From contig JBGSHS010000342.1 in the NCBI GenBank assembly GCA_041752115.1, forward strand, positions 1-64,000: DNA of 64,000 nucleotides. The letters are read 5' to 3'. Made by a program: the position numbers and the translations under genes. Under the pieces are notes generated by a model. The model did no database searches. It was given only the letters and a program-made list of their open reading frames with translations, and had not been told where the DNA came from. The stretch comes from JAJRVM01 sp041752115 (GTDB lineage: Bacteria > Planctomycetota > Planctomycetia > Pirellulales > Pirellulaceae). Below are positions 55,273 to 64,000 of this stretch, one piece after another (within the stretch, counting starts at the first letter, position 1; each line of letters starts with the position of its first letter).

Positions 55273-55286
55273 GGCTCGATCGAGCC
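55273..55286 (-). terminator. Short hairpin after the SIMPL gene
   Basis: The 14-bp palindrome GGCTCGATCGAGCC lies 4 bp beyond the SIMPL stop, at the 3' end of the five-gene leftward operon. No T-tract follows. Confidence 0.4.
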
Positions 55287-55290
55287 ATGG

Positions 55291-56265
55291 TCACGGTTTG
55301 AGTTGGAATGTGGCGATCACCGCGATCTGGAATGTGGCCAGGTTCGGTGACTGGACGAGCGACTCGTTCTGGGCATTGGAATCACCGGACATGAGCGTTT
55401 GCCGTTGGAGCATCATACGAACGCGGTAGGAACTGTTGTCATAGTAGGCTTCGGCATCCGGGTTCTCCGATTGATTCGCGAAGCTCTTGAGCGACGCCAG
55501 GGTTCCAAGCTGGATGCCGGCGGCTGTGGCAAGTTGTTCGGCCTGAGTTTTGGCTCGTGCAAACGCCTCGGACATCGCCTGTTCGCGGGCTTCGGGTTCG
55601 AGTCGGGCGACAAAGAAGAAATGGGGCTGGCCGGGGGGCGCCTCGTCCTCGCCGAAACTCATGCTGTCCATCATCTGCTGCATTTCCTCATCCAGCTCTT
55701 CGGCTTCCGGTGAGAGCTCCTTGGCGTCCTTCATTCCGGCAAGGTCGGCGGCCGTCACCTTGTCTTGAATCTCTTTGGCAAATGCCAGGGCCTCCTCCGG
55801 CGACTTGGCGTCGAGTGGCCACTCGGCAGTGAGAACTGCGGTAACCGTGACCAGTTCGGGGACCGCTAATCCTTTCGGCACTCGCCGCCCCTGCATGCGC
55901 CGCATCTGCAGGGCCTGCGCCATTTGCTGCTGTTGCCGCGTCTTTCCGGTAACCAATTCGACTGGCTGGATCTTCACGGCGTCTTTCGCCGCTCCGAGCG
56001 ATTCTAGTTGGAGTACCGCGGCTTCCCTTCGATCCTTCATGCGTGCCAGGGCCTCTTTGAGTGACTCCGCCTTCTCCGTCAACTGGACCGTCATGCGCAT
56101 CGCCGACGGACGCTGCTTGACGACGACCATTCCAACTCCCGACACTCCCGGGTCCGTATTGCCGCTTAGCAGCGCCGATTCCATCATCTGTGCGGAAGCA
56201 GCAGCTGGCAGGAAGAGCAAGCTGCACAAACAACCAAGCCACGTACGGTGCGATAAGCAAATCAT
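55291..56265 (-). CDS. Exported SIMPL-domain (DUF541) protein
   Basis: A 324-residue protein with a signal peptide (to about residue 25, PAAASA). The SIMPL/DUF541 pattern is seen in VSGVGMVVVKQRPSAMRMTV, KEALARMKDRREAAVLQLESLG (with an oscillating helix) and the C-terminal TFQIAVIATFQLKP. A Met/Glu/Asp-rich insert (EMQQMMDSMSFGEDEAPP) interrupts the domain. Family proteins are periplasmic or outer-membrane and of uncertain role. It lies 25 bp after the Trx/HEAT gene, the last gene of the operon. Confidence 0.85.
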   Translation of the reverse strand: MICLSHRTWLGCLCSLLFLPAAASAQMMESALLSGNTDPGVSGVGMVVVKQRPSAMRMTVQLTEKAESLKEALARMKDRREAAVLQLESLGAAKDAVKIQPVELVTGKTRQQQQMAQALQMRRMQGRRVPKGLAVPELVTVTAVLTAEWPLDAKSPEEALAFAKEIQDKVTAADLAGMKDAKELSPEAEELDEEMQQMMDSMSFGEDEAPPGQPHFFFVARLEPEAREQAMSEAFARAKTQAEQLATAAGIQLGTLASLKSFANQSENPDAEAYYDNSSYRVRMMLQRQTLMSGDSNAQNESLVQSPNLATFQIAVIATFQLKP

Positions 56266-56290
56266 GTGCGTTCTCCCATCGTGAAAAACT

Positions 56291-59200
56291 CTACTGCAGA
56301 TTGGACATCCCCACCTCCTGGCGGAGCCTCTTGCGAAATTGCAGAATTTCTGGTCCGCTCATGATCCGGATCGTCCAATAGAATTCGGTCATGTCGGATT
56401 CGTCTTTGAGACGTGAGTAGATGTCGCGCAAGACCGGTATGTGCTGCGGATCGTCCAGTGAGGCGATCGCTCGATAAACGAGTCGAGCCAGCGGGACACT
56501 GTCTTTGTGACCTCGCCAATACAGCAGCAGCGGCTGGAGTCCTTCTGGTTCTCCGAATAAGGCCAGCAGGTAACCGGCGTACGCGGCACTTTCCGGATCG
56601 CTGGACGCCAGCAGCGGTCGAACATGATCTGCCTCGAGCAATCGTGGGGGCTCAGGCACAATTGGCTTGTTGTTGCCTTGCGCGAAGTATGTGACTTCTG
56701 TGTCATTCCGCAGGAGAGAATAGGGAGTCTCAAGGCCGGTTCCTGCCAGGATTCGCAGCGACGAAGCACCTGCTGCCAGCAGCTGCAAAGCGATCTTCTG
56801 ACGCTTGGCGTCCGTGCCGGAAAGCACCGCGATCGACTCCTTCATCCGGTCGCCTGGGGTCTGGATGAGCAGTTGCAGTTGAAATGCATCGGCACGAATT
56901 TCATCGGATGCGGCCGCGTCGTCCATCAAACGACGTGCCTCCTGCGTGGCTTTGTCCGCCTCCACGTTGGCGTACAATTCGATCGCTATCAGCTGTTTCA
57001 TGGAAGGGCCCGAGGCAATATGAGGTTCGATGGCCGTAACAGCCACTTGGCGCTGTTGGGGCGTCATCGAGGATGGATCGTAGTAACCGCTTCCCAGGCA
57101 GGCCTGTTGGAGCGCGTATCCCAACGTGGAAAGGAGCTCACGTGAGAGATTCTCCCGTTCGAGCAACTGCCAATAAACGTCGCTGTCACCCGAATCGTCG
57201 ACGTCGCGCAGGCTGCTGACCAGCGCGGCTCGCGTGGTGTCGTTCGGTGCCAGCCCCTCGAATTTCCAGAAGAGATCTCGCCGCTGCGGTCCTGCCAGCC
57301 AGGGAAACACCGCGGAAGAGGCGGTGAGCAGTTCGCGATCTTCCGAGACTGCCGAGAGCAGCACTGGCAACGACGCGTCGCCATGTCCCAGTGGAACCAG
57401 GGCCACAGCGGCCGCCTGCCGCTCGGTGATTGACCCAGCTTGGAGCATGGCAGTCAGCGGCGCAATCAGGTCGTTGGTCCACGCTGCGCGATGTTGGCCC
57501 GCGTGGAACTCTGCCAGCCACTGGTCGGTGACTTTGCCTTCTCCACCGCCCTCCCCAGACGTCCACGGTGTAGCTAACGGTGGCACCGCGGGAAGCGGGA
57601 CGGCGAGTACCGGTGGATTATCCGGCGACAGAATGGGCTCTCCAGTGGGCGACCCTGACGGAGCTACCGTCACGGGAGCGGATTGTGTGGTGGGGGGCAC
57701 TATCCGTGGCGCTGACGGGCGAGCCACCAGTGCACCACTCTCTGACGGAATCGGTTCCACCGGCGGTTCGGTGGGCTCTGACGTGGCAGACGCCGCCGAC
57801 TCCTCCGACGGCGCGTCGGTCGGGGCCTCATCGGGCGGCAACTCCGAATCGCCCGGTGCTGAAGATCGTGGTGCCAACACTCGCAGTGCTCCTTGGAGCA
57901 AACGAGTGGCCAGCCCAGGTTGCCGCTCAATTCGGATGTTGGGCTCATCCAGATTCTCCACCATCGTGATCGACACTCCTGCGCCAAACGGATCCACGTC
58001 ACCACTCTGACCAGGACGCATCTGCTGCAGTACGGCAAGTGCCGACTTGGCCGCGGCCATTCGCACGTCCTCGTTCGGGCTGCTGAGCGCCGGAACCAGG
58101 ACGTCCTGGGCGTGATCGGGATCGACCTGACACAGACCGGTCACGGCGGCTGCCTGCAACTTCGGATCCTGCTGTTCCAGGAATGCGCGCAGCTGCGGGA
58201 CGGCCTGCTGCCGCATATGTTCTCCTCCGGCCAGGATGGAGACGATTTTTTCGGCCAGCGGAGGATGCTTCATCGCCGCCTGCACCAGCGGCTCCACCGC
58301 CCGCTCGGCATTGACGTACTGAAGCGCCGTGATCACCCGGCTGACGACAAACGCATCTGGATCCGACAGACGCTTCAGCAACGCGTCGTAGATATCGGTG
58401 TCTTCATCATCGTTCTTGGTGTCGGGCCCCAACGACTCGTACCGGAATCGCTCAATCACCTCACCGATTCCCTCTGCCGCTTCGGCTCGCACCTGCCAGC
58501 TGTCGTGGTCGAGCAGCTTCAAGAGCGCGGGAACCACCCGCTTGTCTCTTACCGCTCGGAAATAGCGGACGCCATGTACCACCAGATCAGGGTCGGACTC
58601 CTGTTGCACATAGGCCATCACGTCGGCCACAAGAGCCGTTGGAGCGTCCTCCGACAGTTGCTTCAACACCGCCGCTCGCACATTGGGCTCGGGATCTCTG
58701 AGGAGTCCGACGAGTGCGGCTGTGGCCTGTTTGCCGCCGGCGTTGCGCAATCCGCGCAGGCTGAGTTCTCGCACCAACGGATCCGGGTCGCTGAACAACT
58801 CCAACAGCAGCGGTTGCAGCTGATCGGTGGCCGACTCAGCCAGTTCTCCCGCCGCCTGATGGCGGACCTGCGGATCGGGATCAGCCAGACGCTCCAGCCC
58901 GCCGGGCCAAGTCAGCGCGATACTGCCTCCGGCAACAAGCCGATAACGCAGAGTGAGCAGCCGTTGTCGATCGTGATCGGTCGAGGCCTCCTGCAGTTGC
59001 GACACAACGTCCGGTAAGGCGGCTTTGCCCAGCCGCGCCAGGCGTTCACGAATGGCCGCCGCCTCTTCCTCGTCCGCCAATAACATGCGTTGCAGCTCGG
59101 TGAGCAGCGATTGACGTTGCTCGTCGCTCAATGTCTCTGGAGTAGGGGCGGGAGCATTGGGATCGAGCGTTTGCAGCCATTGGTCGACCGCCGCCCTGCG

Positions 59201-59947
59201 TTCGGGCGTAAGCGTCTCACTCTGCCAAGGGTCGATGCCAGCAACAGGGGCCTGCCAATGCTCCAGCAGTTCCAGACTGCTCAGTCTGGCCGATAGACTC
59301 CCTTCGTGGAGAGACTTCACGACTGCCTTGCCCGCTACCTGCGGACAGGGCAGGAGACGACGTATGGCCGCTTCACGCACTGTCGCATCACGGTGTTCAA
59401 ACTGGCGCACCAGACGCATGACTTCCAGCATGGTCGGCTCGTCCTCGCCCAGCAGCAGTTCATCGGTTGCCGTAGTGGCTTCGTTTAATGCCTCGCGTAA
59501 CCACTCCACCAGCTCGTCCGCCGGCATGTATCCATCGCGAAACTTCAGCAGACGACCGCGTGCATTGAGTACCCGCAGCGCAGGGATAGGGCCGACGTTG
59601 AGCTTGCGAGCCTCCTGGGGCGCGTTGTCCACGTCCAGGTACACAAGCGTCCATTGACTCAACGGCAACTGCATGGCATGCTCGCCCAACTCCTGTTCGA
59701 GTTTCCGGCACCACGAACATGACTGGCTCCCCAGCCGCACAAGTATCGGTCGCTGGTTGGCCAAGGCGTCCCGGTACGCGGCGGGAAGGTCACTGTGCCA
59801 GACGAGGGCCGTTGGATCGGCCGGCGCAGGTTCCGTATCCTCCTGTGCCGCGAGTGACGGCGAAGAGAGCAGCCGCCCGCACAGCACCCCGCAGATCCAG
59901 ATCACGACGATGCACGTAGGGGGCCGCCGGATCACCAGCTGCGGCAT
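56291..59947 (-). CDS. Exported thioredoxin-fold/HEAT-repeat protein
   Basis: A 1218-residue protein. After a hydrophobic signal or anchor (residues about 10-34), a thioredoxin-like domain (45-160) has Cys77-Ser-Trp-Cys80 in RLGSQSCSWCRKLEQ. HEAT or armadillo-type repeats follow, rich in DPxPxVRxxAxxxL segments (for example LRDPEPNVRAAVLKQLSE and LDHDSWQVRAEAAEGIG). A Pro/Ser/Glu linker (about 640-730) leads to a second helical repeat part. The start is ATG 59947 with GAGGAG 3 nt upstream; the frame is open 215 codons further but through the cytochrome gene in another frame. Redox activity or binding is inferred. Confidence 0.8.
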   Translation of the reverse strand: MPQLVIRRPPTCIVVIWICGVLCGRLLSSPSLAAQEDTEPAPADPTALVWHSDLPAAYRDALANQRPILVRLGSQSCSWCRKLEQELGEHAMQLPLSQWTLVYLDVDNAPQEARKLNVGPIPALRVLNARGRLLKFRDGYMPADELVEWLREALNEATTATDELLLGEDEPTMLEVMRLVRQFEHRDATVREAAIRRLLPCPQVAGKAVVKSLHEGSLSARLSSLELLEHWQAPVAGIDPWQSETLTPERRAAVDQWLQTLDPNAPAPTPETLSDEQRQSLLTELQRMLLADEEEAAAIRERLARLGKAALPDVVSQLQEASTDHDRQRLLTLRYRLVAGGSIALTWPGGLERLADPDPQVRHQAAGELAESATDQLQPLLLELFSDPDPLVRELSLRGLRNAGGKQATAALVGLLRDPEPNVRAAVLKQLSEDAPTALVADVMAYVQQESDPDLVVHGVRYFRAVRDKRVVPALLKLLDHDSWQVRAEAAEGIGEVIERFRYESLGPDTKNDDEDTDIYDALLKRLSDPDAFVVSRVITALQYVNAERAVEPLVQAAMKHPPLAEKIVSILAGGEHMRQQAVPQLRAFLEQQDPKLQAAAVTGLCQVDPDHAQDVLVPALSSPNEDVRMAAAKSALAVLQQMRPGQSGDVDPFGAGVSITMVENLDEPNIRIERQPGLATRLLQGALRVLAPRSSAPGDSELPPDEAPTDAPSEESAASATSEPTEPPVEPIPSESGALVARPSAPRIVPPTTQSAPVTVAPSGSPTGEPILSPDNPPVLAVPLPAVPPLATPWTSGEGGGEGKVTDQWLAEFHAGQHRAAWTNDLIAPLTAMLQAGSITERQAAAVALVPLGHGDASLPVLLSAVSEDRELLTASSAVFPWLAGPQRRDLFWKFEGLAPNDTTRAALVSSLRDVDDSGDSDVYWQLLERENLSRELLSTLGYALQQACLGSGYYDPSSMTPQQRQVAVTAIEPHIASGPSMKQLIAIELYANVEADKATQEARRLMDDAAASDEIRADAFQLQLLIQTPGDRMKESIAVLSGTDAKRQKIALQLLAAGASSLRILAGTGLETPYSLLRNDTEVTYFAQGNNKPIVPEPPRLLEADHVRPLLASSDPESAAYAGYLLALFGEPEGLQPLLLYWRGHKDSVPLARLVYRAIASLDDPQHIPVLRDIYSRLKDESDMTEFYWTIRIMSGPEILQFRKRLRQEVGMSNLQ

Positions 59948-60110
59948 GTGCTCCTCAGACAGACATGCATCCCGTGGTGCGCCGTGCGACGTGGAACTGG
60001 TTGCGCCGTTCGGTATTGGGCGAAGCGGTGCACGGACCACTTCGGTAGCGTGTGCCTTTTCCATTGTCCGCTTAACTGCGGTCGGCACGGGTGAGCGGTT
60101 AACACTCATC

Positions 60111-61511
60111 TCAATCTGCTCCGTTGGATGGGGCCGCGAAACGGCTTGTCGATTGACCATCGGCGTCCTGCTGTTCGGTGCCGTGGGTAATCTTGGCCCA
60201 GTACGCATCGTAGGCAAACTTCGGGCTGTTTTCGCGGTCGTGGCAGTGTACGCATTGATCGCTGGCTCGGCGAAAGAAAGGGGTGTGCACGTCGGAGTCT
60301 TCACAGTGGGCATACGAGGCGCCGTGGCAGCTCTCGCAACCGACGTCATATCGATCGCGACTGCGCGCGGCCGACACGAATCCGCCGGGAATTCCGTAGC
60401 TGGTCGTATGGCATTGTTGACAATAGGGGTCGACTTCCGACCCCGTCGCGGCCAGAGTGTGCCAGGCTTCCGCGTGTTTCGATTTGTCCCACAGAAGGCA
60501 GTCGTCCAGATGGCATTCGCGACACCGCTCGGTTCCCGCGACCAGGAAGTTCTCCGGGGATTGCGCCGTGGAAGCAAATAGGGTGGCTGCAAACGACGTC
60601 TGCGAGGCTGAAAAGTCCCGTTTCCTCAGTTCACCGTAGAATTGCCTCAAGTTCTCCTGCTGTCGGACATCATCGGCGAAGTGCTCGTCCATTTCGACGA
60701 TCGTCCCGGCCCACCGACCTCCACGCAGTCTGTCCGGAGCGGACAGTTCGGCCAGGTACTTGCCTTTGCTGGTGGCTGAGGCGAGAAGGGTCGGACCGAC
60801 AGACTGAGGGACGATGCTCTGCATGGTGGGGCCGCCGAGGACTGCGTCGACTTCCGGTATGCTCGCTGCCAGGCTCTCCAGCTCCGCTTTCGGGAGGTAG
60901 GCCAGAACAACAATCGCATCGGGCCGCTCGGGGAGTTCCGCCAGCACCTGCAGGATCGACTCGCGGGGCGGATCAACTTGCAGTTCGTCCAGTTGCTCCG
61001 AATCAGAGAGGACGCCCAGCAAGGCCAGGCGACCTCGCGATGTGTCGGTCATGATCACGGGAGCACCGAGCAGCTTGCCTTGTCGATCTCGCACATTGCA
61101 GCTCAGCCATGGAATGCCAGACGCTCGTTGAATGGACCGCAGTTGGTCGGAGCCCAGCTGCGCCTCCCCGGCACCGATATTGTGCGCGGCGATCTGCAGA
61201 GCCATTTCGCCTTGAATAATCGCCTCGAACTTTGCCACGTCGTAAGGCGATGTCCCGCCCGGAGCACCACCCGTATCGACATACACCACCTCGTTGACAG
61301 CGCGAAGCTGCTTGATGTACGTACCGCGCCGCAGCAGGCCACCGGATTGGTTCGACGTACACCCGCACGGCACAATCCACCCCGCGGTGTCGCCGCTCGC
61401 GACCACACGCAGCGGTCTGGCGGTCTGCTCGACGACGCGATCCCGGCATGCCGGCACGAGCGCCAGCAGGCAGGCGGCGAAGTACCAGCAGAATCGCGAA
61501 CTGCTTGTCAT
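60111..61511 (-). CDS. Tetraheme c-type lipoprotein with 5'-nucleotidase-like N-domain
   Basis: This 466-residue protein has a lipobox (LALVPAC, Cys22). Residues 30-310 resemble the UshA/SoxB metallophosphatase fold (GLLRRGTYIKQL, IPWLSCNV, DAIVVLAYLPKAELESLA), but the usual metal ligands are missing: DxH reads SGDTAG, GNHE-like reads HNIGAGEAQ, and GGHSH reads GGPTMQ. The C-terminal part has four CxxCH haem sites at 330-334, 364-368, 392-396 and 420-424. It is probably an electron carrier held at a membrane by lipid. The start ATG 61511 has AGGA just upstream. It follows DUF4159 in the operon (81-bp gap). Confidence 0.82.
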   Translation of the reverse strand: MTSSSRFCWYFAACLLALVPACRDRVVEQTARPLRVVASGDTAGWIVPCGCTSNQSGGLLRRGTYIKQLRAVNEVVYVDTGGAPGGTSPYDVAKFEAIIQGEMALQIAAHNIGAGEAQLGSDQLRSIQRASGIPWLSCNVRDRQGKLLGAPVIMTDTSRGRLALLGVLSDSEQLDELQVDPPRESILQVLAELPERPDAIVVLAYLPKAELESLAASIPEVDAVLGGPTMQSIVPQSVGPTLLASATSKGKYLAELSAPDRLRGGRWAGTIVEMDEHFADDVRQQENLRQFYGELRKRDFSASQTSFAATLFASTAQSPENFLVAGTERCRECHLDDCLLWDKSKHAEAWHTLAATGSEVDPYCQQCHTTSYGIPGGFVSAARSRDRYDVGCESCHGASYAHCEDSDVHTPFFRRASDQCVHCHDRENSPKFAYDAYWAKITHGTEQQDADGQSTSRFAAPSNGAD

Positions 61512-61592
61512 CGTCCTGACCCGGCGTGGAGGCCCGACCACCGGATCGCGGGTAATCGCGGCAGCCGTTGGCCCCAAGTGGAGTTTCTCGTG

Positions 61593-62435
61593 TTAGTGCG
61601 TGAGCGCGTACGCCAGAATGTTTACATTCACATCAAGGGAGTTAGTGATTTCGTTGCCGCCACAGCAGCAGCATCCCTGCATGTGCGCCGTGTCGTTCAA
61701 ACCGTCCTGGGAGTAGATGATCGCCAGACGTTCGTGGAACGTGATGCCCTCCAGCGGCCGGGGCGTGCCGTGCTTGGTCTGCAACTGACTGATATCGAGC
61801 ACCGTGTGAAACACCGGATGCTCCATACCCAGTGGTTGCAGCGAATGGTCGGCGAAGATGGAGGACATCTCCCGGCGAAACGAACGATCCCACTCTTCAG
61901 ACGAACAGCCGGCCGAGGCGAGAAGGAACCCACCTCGCTCGACATAGCGACGCAAGTTCTCCCGCTCCTGCTCGGTCAGCTCGAAGGTCCCTTCACCGGT
62001 CATGATCAGGAGCGGATGCGAGTAGATCTCATCGTCGCCGAGCTTGACGGCATGGAATCGGCGACTGGTGGAAATCGCCGTTTCCTTTTCCGCTTTGATC
62101 AGAAAATGGTCCGAAAAGCACTGGCTGCTCTTAACGCCCGCATAGACCAGGTTGGCGACGTGCACGACACCGTCCGGCTCACCGCCCGTTTGTCGCGGAT
62201 CGGGTACCTGCTCTGGGCCCTTGTCTTGCAGACCCTTTCGGTCGGCGTTCGGCTGGGTGGCTTTCACGGAATCGGCCGCCGGTTGCGTGTCCTCACACCG
62301 CGCGACAGCCGTCCACTCGGAAAACGCGCTCAGCAGCATCAAGCTCACCACGATGCTGCCGGGCAAACGCCTCGTTCGCCGAGCTGAGGTGTGCCTCTCT
62401 TCCGCCCCACGCCACATGGGCACCGATCGTTGCAT
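61593..62435 (-). CDS. Exported DUF4159-domain protein
   Basis: A 280-residue protein with a signal or anchor (PGSIVVSLMLLSAFSEWTAVA). DUF4159 motifs include VHVANLVYAGVKSSQCFSDH, HPLLIMTGEGTFELTEQE, LRRYVERGGFLLASAGCSSE, MEHPVFHTVLDI and, near the end, AHMQGCCCCGGNEITNSLDV. The fold is ThuA/class I amidotransferase-like. Family members lie with MoxR/VWA-type and coiled-coil proteins in envelope clusters. The four-cysteine run (CCCC) is unusual and may bind metal. GAGGAGA lies 8 nt before ATG 62435. Confidence 0.85.
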   Translation of the reverse strand: MQRSVPMWRGAEERHTSARRTRRLPGSIVVSLMLLSAFSEWTAVARCEDTQPAADSVKATQPNADRKGLQDKGPEQVPDPRQTGGEPDGVVHVANLVYAGVKSSQCFSDHFLIKAEKETAISTSRRFHAVKLGDDEIYSHPLLIMTGEGTFELTEQERENLRRYVERGGFLLASAGCSSEEWDRSFRREMSSIFADHSLQPLGMEHPVFHTVLDISQLQTKHGTPRPLEGITFHERLAIIYSQDGLNDTAHMQGCCCCGGNEITNSLDVNVNILAYALTH

Positions 62436-62516
62436 GGCATATCTCCTCGTGAACGAGTGTTGTGTTCCGTGTTGATGCTGTCTGTCCATCGCGGTTCTGG
62501 CGAATTGCCGGCAAGG

Positions 62517-64000
62517 CTATTGCTTGCCAGTTTCTTCGGTAATTCGCAGAAAGTACTGGCCGACGCGCTGGCGATATGCAGGGGGAATCATTCCTTCGCT
62601 GGCCGCCGATGCCGTATCGGCGCGATCGGAGGGAAAGAGGAATGGTCGATCCTCGCCCGCGGCTGTATGTGCACCAGCACCGCCGCCCTGCTGATAGTCG
62701 TCGGGTCCGGAACCGCGACCAGCCGGCCCGATGATTCCCGGCAGGTTCCCGTACAATCCCATCTGACTCGCGCCGCCGAGTTGAGCACTGTAGCCACTGC
62801 CGGCCATGCCGCCGGCACCCGAGCCGCTGCCAAACCCGGCCTGAGCGAGCAATTGCTGGGCGGTCGAGCCGAGACAGTCGCCCAGCGATGGCTGGAATGC
62901 CAACAGGCAATTTTCGCATCCTTCTCCAATGCCCTGGCATTTCTTGATGAACCGTTCCAGGATGTCCGCAGCGCGAGTCGCCTGAGCCTGGGCCTCGGTC
63001 CCCTGCTGCTCATTCAAGGCTGTCTTGGCGGCGTCCATCGCGTCTGCGGCGTCGCTCTCGCGAACCGCCGCGACGAATTCGGTGGCAGTGTCTCGCAGCT
63101 TGTCAAATTCTTCCTGATCCGGCAACAGTCTGACATGCTCTTCAATGTCACGGAGCAGACGATCCAGCTCGTCACCTAATCGCATTTGCTCCGCTTCCAT
63201 TTCGTGCATGCGAGCGGCCGTGGCCGTGGGGACATCGCCATCCTGCCCCTTGATGGTGGTCAGCCGATCTGCCAGATCGCGCTGACGCTGTGCCAGAGCC
63301 ACAAACCTCGCCTGATCCTGCAGCAGGGGGTAGACACGGGCGAGCAATTCTAGTGGTTCCATCGCCTCCTTCTTCAGGCCTTGACGATTCGCTGACAGCT
63401 GCTGCATCAACTCCTGCAGTTGCTCGGACAGCTGGGTGTTGGTGAGCTGTGCGTCATTGGACGATGCGGCCAACGATTTCGCGGCTCGGCTCAGTTCGTC
63501 GGCGAGGCGTTGGAGATGCTGGTTCAGCTCGCGGTCGGCATCGTACGGCAGCGGTTCCGCGGCCGACTCAGCAATCTCGGCGGCGTGCTCGCGTAACGCA
63601 TCCAGCAGTTGCTTGAGTTCGTCTCGGCGAGCGTCCGCAACGGTGGCATCGCGGTCCGCGTCGGCGATTTGTTTCTGTAACTCAGCGATCTTCTCCAGCA
63701 TCGATTCAAGTCGCCGCTCCGCCGCCTGATACTTGGACATCAGAGCCTGGAGTCCCTGTTGTTGACGCAGCAGACGCTCGAATTCCGCTTGCGAGATGAT
63801 GCGGATGGTCGCTACAACCGTTTCTGCCCCTTTCGGGCCGGCCGGGTCGTTGTCTTCGGCCCGCACGAACAGCTTGATTTCGTCGCCCGGCGACAGTCCA
63901 TAATCGGCCAGCGGCAACCGCGTCTGGTCATGCCACCGGCGTGGAGCAGGAGTATCGACTTGCCAAGCTCGCGGCAACGGGCGCGAGTTGTTCAGACTGC
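62517..64000 (-). CDS. Coiled-coil protein (DUF4175-like), 5' end beyond the window
   Basis: At least 490 residues, open to the right edge, so the N-terminus is missing. The visible start region LPLADYGLSPGDEIKLFVRAEDNDPAGP looks like a beta domain of large envelope proteins (DUF4175-like) that precede DUF4159. Then comes a long coiled coil (about 65-400, for example LEKIAELQKQIADADRDATV) and a Gly/Ala/Ser-rich tail. The stop lies 81 bp before DUF4159. It heads the visible operon. Confidence 0.75.
   Translation of the reverse strand, partial: SLNNSRPLPRAWQVDTPAPRRWHDQTRLPLADYGLSPGDEIKLFVRAEDNDPAGPKGAETVVATIRIISQAEFERLLRQQQGLQALMSKYQAAERRLESMLEKIAELQKQIADADRDATVADARRDELKQLLDALREHAAEIAESAAEPLPYDADRELNQHLQRLADELSRAAKSLAASSNDAQLTNTQLSEQLQELMQQLSANRQGLKKEAMEPLELLARVYPLLQDQARFVALAQRQRDLADRLTTIKGQDGDVPTATAARMHEMEAEQMRLGDELDRLLRDIEEHVRLLPDQEEFDKLRDTATEFVAAVRESDAADAMDAAKTALNEQQGTEAQAQATRAADILERFIKKCQGIGEGCENCLLAFQPSLGDCLGSTAQQLLAQAGFGSGSGAGGMAGSGYSAQLGGASQMGLYGNLPGIIGPAGRGSGPDDYQQGGGAGAHTAAGEDRPFLFPSDRADTASAASEGMIPPAYRQRVGQYFLRITEETGKQ

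Noticed and set aside
59948..60592. 215-codon N-terminal extension of the Trx/HEAT gene
   Set aside because: It overlaps the tetraheme gene in another frame, is Arg/Thr/Pro-rich and lacks conservation; ATG 59947 has its own ribosome-binding site and signal peptide.

Overview
The window is high-GC DNA from a planctomycete (Planctomycetota, most like Pirellulales). The evidence is the mix of protein families rather than any marker gene: a two-domain DUF1080 protein, a DUF1549/DUF1553 + DUF1501 pair, two Gfo/Idh/MocA oxidoreductases, TIM-barrel sugar isomerase/dehydratases, PQQ-type beta-propeller, SIMPL, DUF4159, DUF4139 and HEAT-repeat envelope proteins, and an OleA-type thiolase. I found no rRNA, tRNA, CRISPR array, integrase, transposase or prophage gene. 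The window looks like ordinary chromosome with many gene-poor gaps.

Layout. 0.06-7.9 kb: carbohydrate block, with a DUF1080 hydrolase and a UxuA-type dehydratase transcribed divergently, then a leftward run Gfo/Idh -> URO-D-like -> Nramp-fold transporter -> SDR. 8.1-10.7 kb: leftward TIGR01212 radical SAM -> DUF2062 membrane protein -> sirtuin. 10.8-18.7 kb: rightward housekeeping genes (FHA protein, class V aminotransferase/cysteine desulfurase-like, YkgJ-type Cys-cluster protein, HU-like protein, small lipoprotein, dihydroorotate dehydrogenase, TrpS, AcpS). 18.8-27.9 kb: TopA (left), a large membrane-anchored parvulin-like protein with a Pro/Glu/Ala-rich linker (right), then an RNase H-like pseudoenzyme followed by GlgB (left). 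28.7-37.9 kb: small membrane protein, DJ-1/PfpI protein, a C26 amidotransferase-fold protein without its nucleophile, OleA, a GT4 glycosyltransferase, DinB, a second Gfo/Idh and a Tat-exported TIM-barrel isomerase. 38.2-45.3 kb: putative lipoprotein, a DUF4139 pair, a GH5-like exported protein and two small helical proteins. 46.1-53.5 kb: rightward DUF1549 -> DUF1501 -> PPC-domain cluster, with a convergent PQQ beta-propeller. 53.9-64.0 kb: nitroreductase, gamma-glutamylcyclotransferase-like protein, and a five-gene leftward envelope operon entering from the right edge (coiled-coil protein -> DUF4159 -> phosphoesterase-like/tetraheme lipoprotein -> thioredoxin/HEAT protein -> SIMPL).

The most notable observations are several family members that lack their catalytic or metal-binding residues (RNase H-like, C26-like, Nramp-like and phosphoesterase-like proteins), a dispersed intergenic repeat with a 27-bp identical core present three times, a perfect tandem 16-bp duplication in a divergent promoter region, and long perfect hairpins without T-tracts at gene ends. 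Starts were chosen from Shine-Dalgarno position and family alignment by eye; no database search was run.
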